The notes under the pieces are model-generated. The model ran no database searches, had not been told where the DNA came from, and saw only the letters and a list, made by a program, of their open reading frames with translations. This document shows, in pieces, positions 1 through 7,754 of a stretch of 64,000 nt of DNA (positions are counted from its first letter, which is position 1; each line of letters starts with the position of its first letter). The DNA comes from Allobosea sp. OK403 (GTDB lineage: Bacteria; Pseudomonadota; Alphaproteobacteria; Rhizobiales; Beijerinckiaceae): positions 62,001-126,000 of the forward strand of contig NZ_FOQV01000001.1 in assembly GCF_900113835.1 (NCBI RefSeq), given 5' to 3'. A program made the position numbers and the translations under genes.

Positions 1-365
1 GTCAGAAATTCTACTTGGGTCAAATATTTACGATAATCGTTCGAGTGTCGTTTTTAGAGGGCTATAGCGTAGACATATTTCTCATCATCACCTGAGAATC
101 TTTGCGAAGCGTTTTGCAGCAATTTGCGGAGACGATGGCCGTGCGAGGCGAGAAAGGCGGATGCATTGGCCGCTCTGCCAAGTCCGTCGGTCGGATGGAA
201 GGTAGTTCAGTGGGGATACCAGCGTGATTGTGTAAGGTTATGGGCTGGAGCTCTACGTCCTCGGCGCTGGTCCCCAGCCTTTACCGTTCAATGGGATTTA
301 TCGACTGCACCTAAAGTGCTGCCCGCTTTCGGCGGATCGAGCCCGTCCGAGGCGCAAATAGCGCC
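1..365. other. Left edge, no gene supported
   Basis: The first 120 bases are clearly more AT-rich than the rest of the window. Two plus-strand frames are open from the left edge and stop near 70 and near 100, so either could be the last few codons of a gene outside the window, but nothing recognisable is encoded. From 120 to 365 the base composition returns to normal; an open frame there runs antisense into the methyltransferase gene and looks like a shadow. No RNA gene or clear repeat is visible. Confidence 0.5.
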
Positions 366-1175
366 TTATTTCCGGACTCCCACCGTTACCCAATATTCGC
401 GCGGCACGCAGATGCCGAGTTCAGTCGGGAAACTGTCGTGGAACGCTATGAAGTCCCGGCGCAGTTCCGCGCGGCGGCCCTCGTCCAGGCTGGCGGCTAG
501 CGACTTGGTCGGGCCGTAGCCGGTCACGAAGGTGTTCCAGGCCGCTTCGCCGCTGGGCTCGCGATAATAGGAGACGCCCTTTTCGAATTTGAGGTCGAAG
601 TCACGGCCGAGCAACTCGGATATCCGCTCGGTGCGGCCCCAGGCGAAGGGCGATGGCGGGGCCGGATCGGGCGGCGGCGGCATATAGGCCTTCATCACCT
701 GGAACATCTTGAACAGATTGCTGTCGGCGAGCCAGGTCGTCAGGGCGATGCGGCCGCCCTTGCGGCAGACCCGCGCAAGTTCGGCGGCGGCGGCCTCCTG
801 CCTGCTGGCGAACATCACCCCGCAGGTCGAGATTACCGCGTCGAAGGCGCCGTCGGCGAAAGGCAGGTGTTCGGCGTCGCCGAGTTGATAGTCGATATCA
901 AGTTTCTCCGCCGCGGCTCGCGCCCTGGCCGCGGCCAGAAGGTCGGCGGCAATATCGGCGCCGGTGACGCGGGCCCCGCGCCGGGTCACGGCGCGGGAGG
1001 TCCAGCCCGTGCCGGTCGCCAGGTCGAGGATGTGCTCGCCCGGCTTCGGGTCGAGGCGCAGCACGCAATGCTCGATCGAATCCGCGATGCCGCGGCTGAT
1101 CGCGTCGTAATCGACGCCGCCCGCGCTCCAGACCATGGCCGGCTTGTGGTTATGCGCTTGGATCGGCTGTTCCAT
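366..1175 (-). CDS. Class I SAM-dependent methyltransferase
   Basis: A 269-residue soluble protein. Motif I of the Rossmann-like SAM fold is visible as ILDLATGTGWTSR, followed by an acidic strand end (GADIAADLL), a motif II/III region (LGDAEHLPFADGAFDAVIS) and the post-motif RVCRKGGRIALTTW. This is the Methyltransf_11/UbiE-like layout, so the substrate is probably a small molecule or lipid, but cannot be named. The start at 1175 is chosen over an upstream in-frame start at 1202 because GAGGAGG lies at the right distance before it. It follows the ADYC gene on the same strand with a 68-base gap and may be its operon partner. Confidence 0.85.
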   Translation of the reverse strand: MEQPIQAHNHKPAMVWSAGGVDYDAISRGIADSIEHCVLRLDPKPGEHILDLATGTGWTSRAVTRRGARVTGADIAADLLAAARARAAAEKLDIDYQLGDAEHLPFADGAFDAVISTCGVMFASRQEAAAAELARVCRKGGRIALTTWLADSNLFKMFQVMKAYMPPPPDPAPPSPFAWGRTERISELLGRDFDLKFEKGVSYYREPSGEAAWNTFVTGYGPTKSLAASLDEGRRAELRRDFIAFHDSFPTELGICVPREYWVTVGVRK

Positions 1176-1243
1176 CACGTCCTCCTCGATTTTCCGCAGC
1201 ATAGGCGATGCGGGCGCAGAATGATGCTGTCACGATGCTCGAA

Positions 1244-2056
1244 CTAGCGGCTTGCAGCAGAGCGGTTGAACAGCACCGCGCCGAGCGCGCGCGCCTTCTC
1301 CTCCGTGCAGGCCTCGGGACCGAGATGGCCGGCGAGGTGCGGATTGGCGCTGGCGATATCGGCGAGCGAACCATTCTCCGGCACGCGTGGGTGAGCGAGG
1401 CAGACCGCGCCCTGTTCCGACCAGCCCGCCTCGAACGGCATCGCTTCGCCGGCGTCCAGCTTCTGGACGTCGAGATCGTCATAGATGTCGATCGTCATGC
1501 CGTTGCGGGTATAGGGATGATCGTTGCCGCCGTAATCGGCGCGCACCATGCGCATGCAGGCGTTGTAGAGCGGCAGCATGGGGCTGCCATCGCGCGCGTT
1601 TTCCCAGGGGTGATAGCCGAAGCGCACGCATTTGCCGCGCGCGCCGCTGGTGCAGACCAGCTCCAGCTCGGTCGATGGCGCGGCGGCGACCGAGCCGTCG
1701 GCTCGCGCTCGTCCAGCCAGCGGAAAGCCCTGCTGGCGCTTATCGGGGCCGGGCATGCAGAGCGGTTGCCAGGCGCCGTCCTTGTCCTGCGCGCTGAAAC
1801 TGTGCAGCCAGACCTTGCCGGTTTTGTCGTCCGGATCGGCTTCGAGCGCGTCGAGCCGCGCCCGCACCGCGCCGCCATCGGCGGTGGCGATCAGCAATGT
1901 CGCGCCGATCAGTTCCGGCGAATGCAGCACGCGGCCATCCGCCAGGGTGACGCGCAACTGTGTGCCCTCGGCCTCGACCAGCGGGGCGGGCTGCGCTGCG
2001 CTGGCGGAAGTGATGCCGAAGAGGAAGATGGCGGCGATCAGGGTTTTGACGGGCAT
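1244..2056 (-). CDS. Secreted ADYC-family protein
   Basis: A 270-residue protein with a signal peptide (MPVKTLIAAIFLFGITSASA, cleavage after ASA). The middle has the family-like stretches GKCVRFGYHPW and YNACMRMVRADYGG, followed by YTRNGMTIDIYDD, which match my memory of the ADYC domain seen in exported proteins of myxobacteria and other Proteobacteria. Six cysteines in the mature part suggest disulfides in the periplasm or outside. The signature here reads ADYG, so the name-giving Cys is replaced. A GAGGAG ribosome site precedes the ATG by 7 bases. It lies 80 bases downstream of the pentapeptide-repeat gene on the same strand. Biochemical function is unknown. Confidence 0.75.
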   Translation of the reverse strand: MPVKTLIAAIFLFGITSASAAQPAPLVEAEGTQLRVTLADGRVLHSPELIGATLLIATADGGAVRARLDALEADPDDKTGKVWLHSFSAQDKDGAWQPLCMPGPDKRQQGFPLAGRARADGSVAAAPSTELELVCTSGARGKCVRFGYHPWENARDGSPMLPLYNACMRMVRADYGGNDHPYTRNGMTIDIYDDLDVQKLDAGEAMPFEAGWSEQGAVCLAHPRVPENGSLADIASANPHLAGHLGPEACTEEKARALGAVLFNRSAASR

Positions 2057-2136
2057 GGCGAACTCCTCGGATCGGAAGAATGATAGCGGGGTCGGCGAAC
2101 GTCCTCGCCGCCCCGCCCAACTGGCGTCCGTCCGGC

Positions 2137-2478
2137 TTAGCGCTGCGAGATCGTCGCCGGCAGTTCGATGCCGAGCACGCGGCCTTCGGAAGGCGCGCTG
2201 GCGGCAATGCCGTTGACCACGAAGCCGTTGAGGCGGACACCCTGGATGCTCCGGCCGTTGAGGGCGAGGGTGTTCGGCCAGATGCCGTTGGCGGCGAGGC
2301 TATTGGTGTAGAGGCCGTTCAGAACGAAGCCATTGAGGACGAAGCCGTTGCTGGCGAGGCTGTTCAGCTTGATGCCATTGGTGGCGAGGCTGTTCATCTT
2401 CACGCCAGCCTGTGCGGGGGCGGCAGCGGCGACCAGGGCGGTGAGGGCGGCGGCGGTGACGAGGGCTTTGGTGAACAT
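2137..2478 (-). CDS. Small secreted protein of 13 tandem N-G pentapeptides
   Basis: A 113-residue protein with a signal peptide (cleavage near APAQA-G25). Residues 26 to 90 divide without a gap into 13 five-residue units with the pattern x-hydrophobic-x-N-[G/S/T], for example IKLNS, LASNG, FVLNG, VRLNG; only the RSIQG unit breaks the Asn. A short tail follows. The period and the Asn spacing suggest a stacked beta-helix like that of pentapeptide-repeat proteins, but the register differs from the canonical A(D/N)LXX. AAGGAG lies 7 bases before the ATG. It heads the leftward unit with the ADYC gene and is divergent from the winged-helix/TPR regulator. Role unknown. Confidence 0.8.
   Translation of the reverse strand: MFTKALVTAAALTALVAAAAPAQAGVKMNSLATNGIKLNSLASNGFVLNGFVLNGLYTNSLAANGIWPNTLALNGRSIQGVRLNGFVVNGIAASAPSEGRVLGIELPATISQR
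2209..2403 (-). repeat. Region coding 13 in-frame pentapeptide units
   Basis: Thirteen 15-base coding units in perfect frame, with no insertions between them. Adjacent units are diverged at the nucleotide level except for the two FVLNG units, so the array is old and kept by selection on the protein rather than a fresh slippage product. Confidence 0.7.
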
Positions 2479-2637
2479 GGTGGTCTCCTTGGGGTCTGGA
2501 CCGGCGTGATTGCCGCGTCCGATGAAAGGACCATGCCGGAGAGGCTGGCGCCTCGCTTGAAGAGCCGCTTGCTTTTCCCTTAAGAATCCCTTGTTTGTTT
2601 CTTAAGACAGATCGGTCTGGCGGGCCGGGGAGCACCA
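2479..2637. promoter_or_regulatory. Divergent promoter region, pentapeptide gene / regulator
   Basis: A 159-base gap between two divergently read genes, one of them a winged-helix regulator. It must hold the promoters for both. The right half is locally AT-rich (2570-2610, with TTAAG and repeated TTTC/CTTG runs), which fits a core promoter, but I cannot assign -35/-10 boxes with confidence. The regulator probably binds here, by analogy with other divergent regulator-target pairs. Confidence 0.4.
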
Positions 2638-4203
2638 ATGCGGTTTGTCTTCGGCGAGCATGTCCTCGACGCCGGTCGGCGCGAGTTGAGCCGGGCCGGA
2701 TCGCCGGTCGCGATCGAGCCGCAGGTTTTCGATCTCCTGCTCTATCTCCTGCGCAATCGGGACCGCATGGTGAGCAAGGACGAGGTGCTCGATAGCGTCT
2801 GGCATGGCCGCATCGTCGCGGAATCGTCCCTGACCACCCGCATGAATGCCGCCCGCAAGGCGGTCGGCGACAGCGGCGAGGCGCAAAGCGTCATCCGCAC
2901 CGTGCCGCGCAAGGGCTTTCGTTTCGTGGCGGAGGTCCAGGAACATGCGCCGCCTGTCGCGCACGATGTCTTGCCCGCTTCTGCGGCGTCCGAGCCTGCC
3001 GTGAAGCCGGCCTTGGCCCTGCCCGAGAAGCCGTCCATCGCCCTGCTGCCCTTCGACAATATGGGCGGCGACCCCGAACAGGATTATTTCGCCGACGGGC
3101 TGGTCGAGGATATCACCACGGCGCTCTCACGCCTGCGCTGGCTCTTCGTCATCGCGCGCAATTCGAGCTTTGCCTATAAGGGCCGGGCCGTGGATATCCG
3201 CGATGTCGGCCGGGAGCTTGGCGTTCGCTACGTGCTGGAGGGCAGCGTCCGCACGTCGGGAACCCGGATGCGCCTCAATGTTCAGCTCATCGAGGCCGAG
3301 AGCGGCCGCCATATCTGGGCCGACCGCTACGACCGCCCGATGGACGATATTTTTGCGCTTCAGGATGAGATCACCGAGCGCGTCGTGGCGGCCATCGAGC
3401 CCAGCATTTATGCCGAGGAGGGCTACCGGGCTCAGATGCGCCACGACCGGCCCGAGGCCTGGGGCCTGGCGATGCGGGCCTGGACCCTGATCAACCGCTT
3501 GCGGCGAGCCGATGCCTACGAGGCCATGGAACTCCTGCGCCAGGCGCTGGAGATCGAGCCGGATTACGCGCGGGCCCACGCGTTCATCTCCTGGGCCATG
3601 ATGATCGGCGTGCAATGCGGCTGGTATCGTGACGCCGATGTTGGGGCTGCCATCATCGAGCACGCCTTTACGGCGAAACGCCTCGATCCGGACGAGCCCT
3701 GGTCCTGCATGACTTATGCCTTCGTGCTTGGCGCCGAGGGGCGCCATGGCGAGGCCATCGCCGAAGCGCGGCGCACCATGGAAGTTGTGCCGAATTTTGC
3801 GCTCGGCCGCGCCATGTTCGCCTGGATGCTGATACGTGCCGGTCATTTCGACGAGGCGGTCAGCGAGGCCGAGCGCGCTCGCAGGCTTAACCCGGTTGGC
3901 ACGTTTTCAGGCTTCTATAGCTTGATTTTCGGCTTCGCCCTGCTGGCCGCGCGGCGCTTCGAGGAGGCGCTTCAGCCGCTCTTGCAAGCCCTGACGGAAT
4001 TCCCCGAATGGTCGAGCACCTATAACTGCGTGGCCAGCGTCTACGGCCATCTCGGCCGGATCGAACTCGCGCAGCCGGTGCTGGAACGCCAGCGCCAGGT
4101 TGCGCCGCATATGTGCCTCGGGCTGCTGCGCCAGCGTCTCGCCAAATTCGCGCATACGCCGACCTTGCTTGAAGGCCTCGCCAAGGCTGGAATGCGGGAG
4201 TGA
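2638..4203 (+). CDS. CadC-like winged-helix regulator with FlgO/TolB-like domain and TPRs
   Basis: A 521-residue protein. Residues 1-100 form an OmpR/PhoB-type DNA-binding winged helix (EPQVFDLLLYLL, VSKDEVLDSVWHGRIVAESSLTTRMNAARKAVGD, RTVPRKGFRFVA). Residues about 125-270 match the periplasmic FlgO/TolB_N-like module often fused to such regulators (SIALLPFDNMGGDPEQDYFADGL). The rest is helical TPR repeats. There is no obvious membrane segment, so unlike CadC it appears to be cytoplasmic. There is no receiver domain, so the input signal probably enters through the TPR part. GGGGAG precedes the ATG. It is divergent from the pentapeptide and ADYC genes, its most likely targets. Confidence 0.85.
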   Translation: MRFVFGEHVLDAGRRELSRAGSPVAIEPQVFDLLLYLLRNRDRMVSKDEVLDSVWHGRIVAESSLTTRMNAARKAVGDSGEAQSVIRTVPRKGFRFVAEVQEHAPPVAHDVLPASAASEPAVKPALALPEKPSIALLPFDNMGGDPEQDYFADGLVEDITTALSRLRWLFVIARNSSFAYKGRAVDIRDVGRELGVRYVLEGSVRTSGTRMRLNVQLIEAESGRHIWADRYDRPMDDIFALQDEITERVVAAIEPSIYAEEGYRAQMRHDRPEAWGLAMRAWTLINRLRRADAYEAMELLRQALEIEPDYARAHAFISWAMMIGVQCGWYRDADVGAAIIEHAFTAKRLDPDEPWSCMTYAFVLGAEGRHGEAIAEARRTMEVVPNFALGRAMFAWMLIRAGHFDEAVSEAERARRLNPVGTFSGFYSLIFGFALLAARRFEEALQPLLQALTEFPEWSSTYNCVASVYGHLGRIELAQPVLERQRQVAPHMCLGLLRQRLAKFAHTPTLLEGLAKAGMRE

Positions 4204-4217
4204 TAGCCCTTCTCCTG

Positions 4218-4287
4218 CTAGAGCATTTTCGAGCGAAGTGGACACCGGTTCGCGTGAAGAAAACGCGATAAAACAAGGAGCTAGAGC
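4218..4287 (+). repeat. 70-base dispersed repeat, copy 1
   Basis: Begins and ends with CTAGAGC and contains AAGTGGACACCGGTTCGCG. A second copy of exactly the same length lies in opposite orientation at 45828-45897, with about 85 percent of positions identical by eye. It sits between the stop of the winged-helix/TPR regulator and the end of the convergent kinase gene. Directly after it, 4283-4323 forms a perfect hairpin with arms AGAGCATTTCCGCG / CGCGGAAATGCTCT, which could act as a terminator for either gene. Confidence 0.75.
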
Positions 4288-4419
4288 ATTTCCGCGATTC
4301 GGAGAAACGCGGAAATGCTCTAGGAGCGAAGGAGGCATACGCAGAGGTTTCATCATATCGAATGGTCTAACCGCTGCGCGAGGTCGAGCGGTGGCACGGT
4401 GCCGAGAGTGGCTGGCGAT

Positions 4420-4461
4420 TCCAAACAGATGGGGCCCTAGTCCAAACAGATGGGGCCCTAG
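4420..4461. repeat. Two tandem copies of a 21-base unit
   Basis: The 21-base unit TCCAAACAGATGGGGCCCTAG occurs twice back to back (4420-4440 and 4441-4461) with no mismatch. The second copy contains the stop codon of the PpkA-type kinase gene at 4458-4460. A perfect tandem duplication like this is usually recent. Confidence 0.85.
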
Positions 4462-7400
4462 AAGCCCAATCCGAGACCTGGCGTGACGCGCCTGGGTGCT
4501 GCTGCCGCGGGCGCCGCTGCGGCGGCCGGCGCGGCCCGAGCCGGCTTGCTTTCGGCGGCGCGCTCGCGCTGGGGTTGCTGGGCGCGCTGCACCGGCTCAG
4601 TGCGCTGCGGGCGACGCACGAGGGCAGGGGCCTGCTTGCCCGGCGCAGGGGCGACATTCGTCGGGGGGCAGGTCGGGGCAGGCCGCTCGCGCAGATCGAG
4701 CAGTTGCTCGGGCGTGATCGCAGCCGGTTCGGGGGCCGCGCCGATGCGCTGGCGGTAGATGCGCAGCGCTTCCCGCGTCGCAACATTGAGATTGCCGCTG
4801 ATCCGGCCGGCATAGCAGCCGATCCGCGTCAATTCCTCCTGCGTTTCGCGCGTCAGCGCTGCAGGGTCGGTCGGGACCGGGCGCGGTGGCCGCGCATCGG
4901 CCAATGGCTTGGGGGCGAGCTGGCTGGGGTCTGCCAGGGCAACCTGCATGCCCTGGTCCTGGGCGGCGGCGTTGCGCTGCTCGACCTCTTCGATGGATTG
5001 GCGCGGCGCGGTCACCCCGGCGCGGCGCATGGCCTCGGCCTCCTCAGTCAGCCAGCGCGCCTGCGCCTGTTCAAGCGCGATGCGCTGGCGCTCGGTGATC
5101 TGCGCATCCTCCGCGGTGGCCCGCGTTTCCGCGGTGGCGCTGTCGATCTTGCGCTTTGCCTCCTCGTCGGCGCGTAAGGCGGCGACACGGTTGGCCTCCG
5201 CGTCGGCAGCCGCCCTGGCGCTTTGCTCCTCGGCGACGCGGTGCGCCTCTGCAGCCTGAAGCTCGGTCTGTTTGCGCGCTTCCTCCGAGGCCTTGGCCTC
5301 CGCGATTTTGCGCGCGTCTTCAGCCGTCTTGGCCTCTGCGGCGAGGCGCTTATCCTCGATCGCCTTCGCCTGGGCCTGCTTGCGGGCCTCTTCGGCGGCC
5401 TTGGCCTCGGCGATTTTGCGGGCTTCCTCGGCCGCCTTGGCTTCAGCCGCCTGCCGGCGCTCCTCGGCGAGCTTGGCGGCCTGGGCCTGCTTGCGCGCGT
5501 CTTCCTCTGCCTTGGCCTCGGCGAGCTTGCGGGCGTTCTCCGCCGCCTTCGCTTCCGCGGCGAGGCGGCGTTCCTCGGCAGCCTTGGCGAGAGCCTGCTT
5601 GCGGGTCTCCTCCTCAGCCTTGGCCTCGGCGAGCTTGCGGGCGTCTTCAGCCGCTTTCGCTTCAGCCGCGAGGCGCTTGTCTTCGGCCGCCTTGACGAGA
5701 GCCTGCTTGCGGGCCTCCTCCGCGGCCTTGCTCTCGGCGAGCTTGCGGGCATCCTCTGCCGCTTTCGCTTCCGCTGCGAGGCGCTTGTCCTCGGCTGCCT
5801 TGGCGAGGACCTGCTTGCGCGCCTCCTCTGCGGCCATGGCCTCGGCGAGCTTGCGGGCGTCCTCGGCCGCTTTCGCTTCCGCTGCGATACGACGGTCCTC
5901 GGCGGCCTTGGCGTCGGCCGCGCGGCGCGCTTCCTCGGTGGCCTTGGCTTCCGCGACCTTTGCCTCGGCTGCGAGCCTGCGATCCTCGGCGACCTTCGCC
6001 TCGGTCAGGCGGCGCACGTCGTCGGCGGTCTTGGCTTCAGCGAGCTTGCGTGCATCCTCAGCCGCTCTCACCTCGGCGGCGACCCGGCGTTCCTCCGCAG
6101 CTTTGGCCTCCGCCAGCTTGCGGGCTTCCTCGGCGGCTTTCGCCTCTGCGACGCGGCGCTCTTCTGCGGCCTTCGCTTCTGCCGCACGGCGCGCGTCCTC
6201 GACCGCCTTCGCCTCTGCGACTTTGCGTGCATCGTCTGCGGCCTTGGCCTCCGCCGCACGGCGCGCATCTTCTGCGGCCTTCGCCTCTGCGAGCTTGCGC
6301 GCATCCTCTGCGGCCTTGGCTTCGGCTGCGCGGCGGGCATCCTCAGTGGCTTTCGCCTCCGCGACACGGCGCTCTTCGGCGGCTTTGGCCTCAGCGACCC
6401 GGCGTGCCTCCTCGGCCGCCCTGGCTTCCGCCAGTCTGCGGGCGTCGTCGGCAGCCTTTGCCTCTGCCTGGCGACGCGTCTCTTCGAGCTCGCGCTCGCG
6501 CGCCAGCTTCTCGCTCGCGGCCTTCTCCTGCAGGGCGCGCTCCTGCTCGGCGCGCTCCTGGGTCTGCCGGGCTCGTGCATCTTCGGCGGTGCGGCGCGCA
6601 GCCTGGGCGGCAAGCGCCTCCTCATCGGCCAGGCGCGCCGGGCCGGTACTGGCGATCTGGGCAGGGCTACTGCCGCCCTTCAGCAGGTCGGTGCCGAAAT
6701 AAAGCCCGCCGCCGAGCAGAGCGACGGCACTGAGCCCGGCTGCGATCGCCATGCCCGTCTTGCTGCTGCCGCCGCCCGTCGTCGCTTTGGCCGGCTTGCC
6801 CACGGCAGGCTGCCAGGCCGCGACCTCCGCCATCGTCGCCGGGCGGTTCTCCGGCAGGGGCTGCAGCATCTTTTCGAGCAGCGGCCGGAAGCGCGGATCG
6901 ATCTTCGACAGGTCGGGCACGACACGGCGTTTGTCGATGACCTCGACCTGCGAGCCGTTCATGTCGATGGGGCGGCCCTGAAGGCACTCCGCCAGGACCA
7001 GGCCGAAGCTGTAGATGTCCGATTTCGGGGTGACGTCGCCGCCGAACAGGCCGAGCTGCTCCGGCGAGACATAGTTGTACTTGCCGGCGAAGCCGCTGCC
7101 GATGATCGTCTGCTCGCCGGCCCGCGTCGAGCGCGCGATGCCGAAATCGAGGATCTTGGCCAAGGCCACGTCGGCGCCGGGCAGGATGACGTTGTCGGGG
7201 GCGACGTCGCGATGGATGATGCCGAGCTTGTGCGCCGAATGCAGCCCCGAGGCGATCCGTTGCTGCAGGATGCAGGTATCCTCGAAGGACAATGGTCCGC
7301 GGACGAGATGGTCCTTCAGCGAGGTCCCGTCGACGAACTCCATCGCGAGATAGGCGCGGCCGAGCTGCGGGTCGATCGAGAACAGGTAATAGCGCACGAT

Positions 7401-7652
7401 CGCCTCGTGCTGCAGGTTGTGCAGCGAGGAGGCTTCCTTGCGGAACAGGGCGAGGGCGCTCTCGTTCTCGGCGAGATCGGAGCGGATCATCTTGATCGCC
7501 ACCGCATCGCCGGTCTGGATGGCGTAGCCCTTATAGATCTCGCCCATGCCGCCGGCGGCGATGGGGTGGTCGATCCGATAGATCCCGTTCAGCGTCGTAC
7601 CGACGGCGACGCGGGCGCGGGGGATGATGACGGTGGCGCCGTTGTCGCTCAT
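4458..7652 (-). CDS. ppkA: PpkA-type membrane Ser/Thr kinase of the type VI secretion cluster
   Basis: A 1064-residue protein. Residues about 25-280 are a Hanks-type kinase with the glycine loop AAGGMGEIYKG, AIKM lysine, catalytic HRDVAPDN near 148 and DFG near 169. A Pro/Gly linker leads to one membrane helix at about 298-322. About 500 residues of Ala/Lys/Glu/Arg-rich coiled coil (AEAKAAEDARK-type repeats) follow, then a C-terminal piece resembling a peptidoglycan-binding fold (LTRIGCYAGRISGNLN..TREALRIYRQ). PpkA kinases control T6SS firing by threonine phosphorylation, opposed by the PP2C phosphatase encoded just upstream. The start at 7652 is preferred to one 19 codons upstream because GAAGG precedes it. 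No Fha partner is in the window. Confidence 0.85.
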   Translation of the reverse strand: MSDNGATVIIPRARVAVGTTLNGIYRIDHPIAAGGMGEIYKGYAIQTGDAVAIKMIRSDLAENESALALFRKEASSLHNLQHEAIVRYYLFSIDPQLGRAYLAMEFVDGTSLKDHLVRGPLSFEDTCILQQRIASGLHSAHKLGIIHRDVAPDNVILPGADVALAKILDFGIARSTRAGEQTIIGSGFAGKYNYVSPEQLGLFGGDVTPKSDIYSFGLVLAECLQGRPIDMNGSQVEVIDKRRVVPDLSKIDPRFRPLLEKMLQPLPENRPATMAEVAAWQPAVGKPAKATTGGGSSKTGMAIAAGLSAVALLGGGLYFGTDLLKGGSSPAQIASTGPARLADEEALAAQAARRTAEDARARQTQERAEQERALQEKAASEKLARERELEETRRQAEAKAADDARRLAEARAAEEARRVAEAKAAEERRVAEAKATEDARRAAEAKAAEDARKLAEAKAAEDARRAAEAKAADDARKVAEAKAVEDARRAAEAKAAEERRVAEAKAAEEARKLAEAKAAEERRVAAEVRAAEDARKLAEAKTADDVRRLTEAKVAEDRRLAAEAKVAEAKATEEARRAADAKAAEDRRIAAEAKAAEDARKLAEAMAAEEARKQVLAKAAEDKRLAAEAKAAEDARKLAESKAAEEARKQALVKAAEDKRLAAEAKAAEDARKLAEAKAEEETRKQALAKAAEERRLAAEAKAAENARKLAEAKAEEDARKQAQAAKLAEERRQAAEAKAAEEARKIAEAKAAEEARKQAQAKAIEDKRLAAEAKTAEDARKIAEAKASEEARKQTELQAAEAHRVAEEQSARAAADAEANRVAALRADEEAKRKIDSATAETRATAEDAQITERQRIALEQAQARWLTEEAEAMRRAGVTAPRQSIEEVEQRNAAAQDQGMQVALADPSQLAPKPLADARPPRPVPTDPAALTRETQEELTRIGCYAGRISGNLNVATREALRIYRQRIGAAPEPAAITPEQLLDLRERPAPTCPPTNVAPAPGKQAPALVRRPQRTEPVQRAQQPQRERAAESKPARAAPAAAAAPAAAAPRRVTPGLGLGF

Positions 7653-7754
7653 GGCGCACGGCCTTCGCCGGAGCTGGCGGCCGACAGGGCGCGGACAAGG
7701 CGGCGGCAACGCCGCCGTATCTCCGTCATCCCTGTTTCATTCCGCCGCATCGCT

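Noticed and set aside
124-519. Plus-strand open frame at the left edge
   Set aside because: Its second half is antisense to the methyltransferase and its first half has no ribosome site or recognisable domain.
5050-6500. CRISPR-like periodic repeats
   Set aside because: The periodicity is of coding units for AEAKAAEDARK-type coiled-coil repeats; there are no constant repeats with unique spacers.
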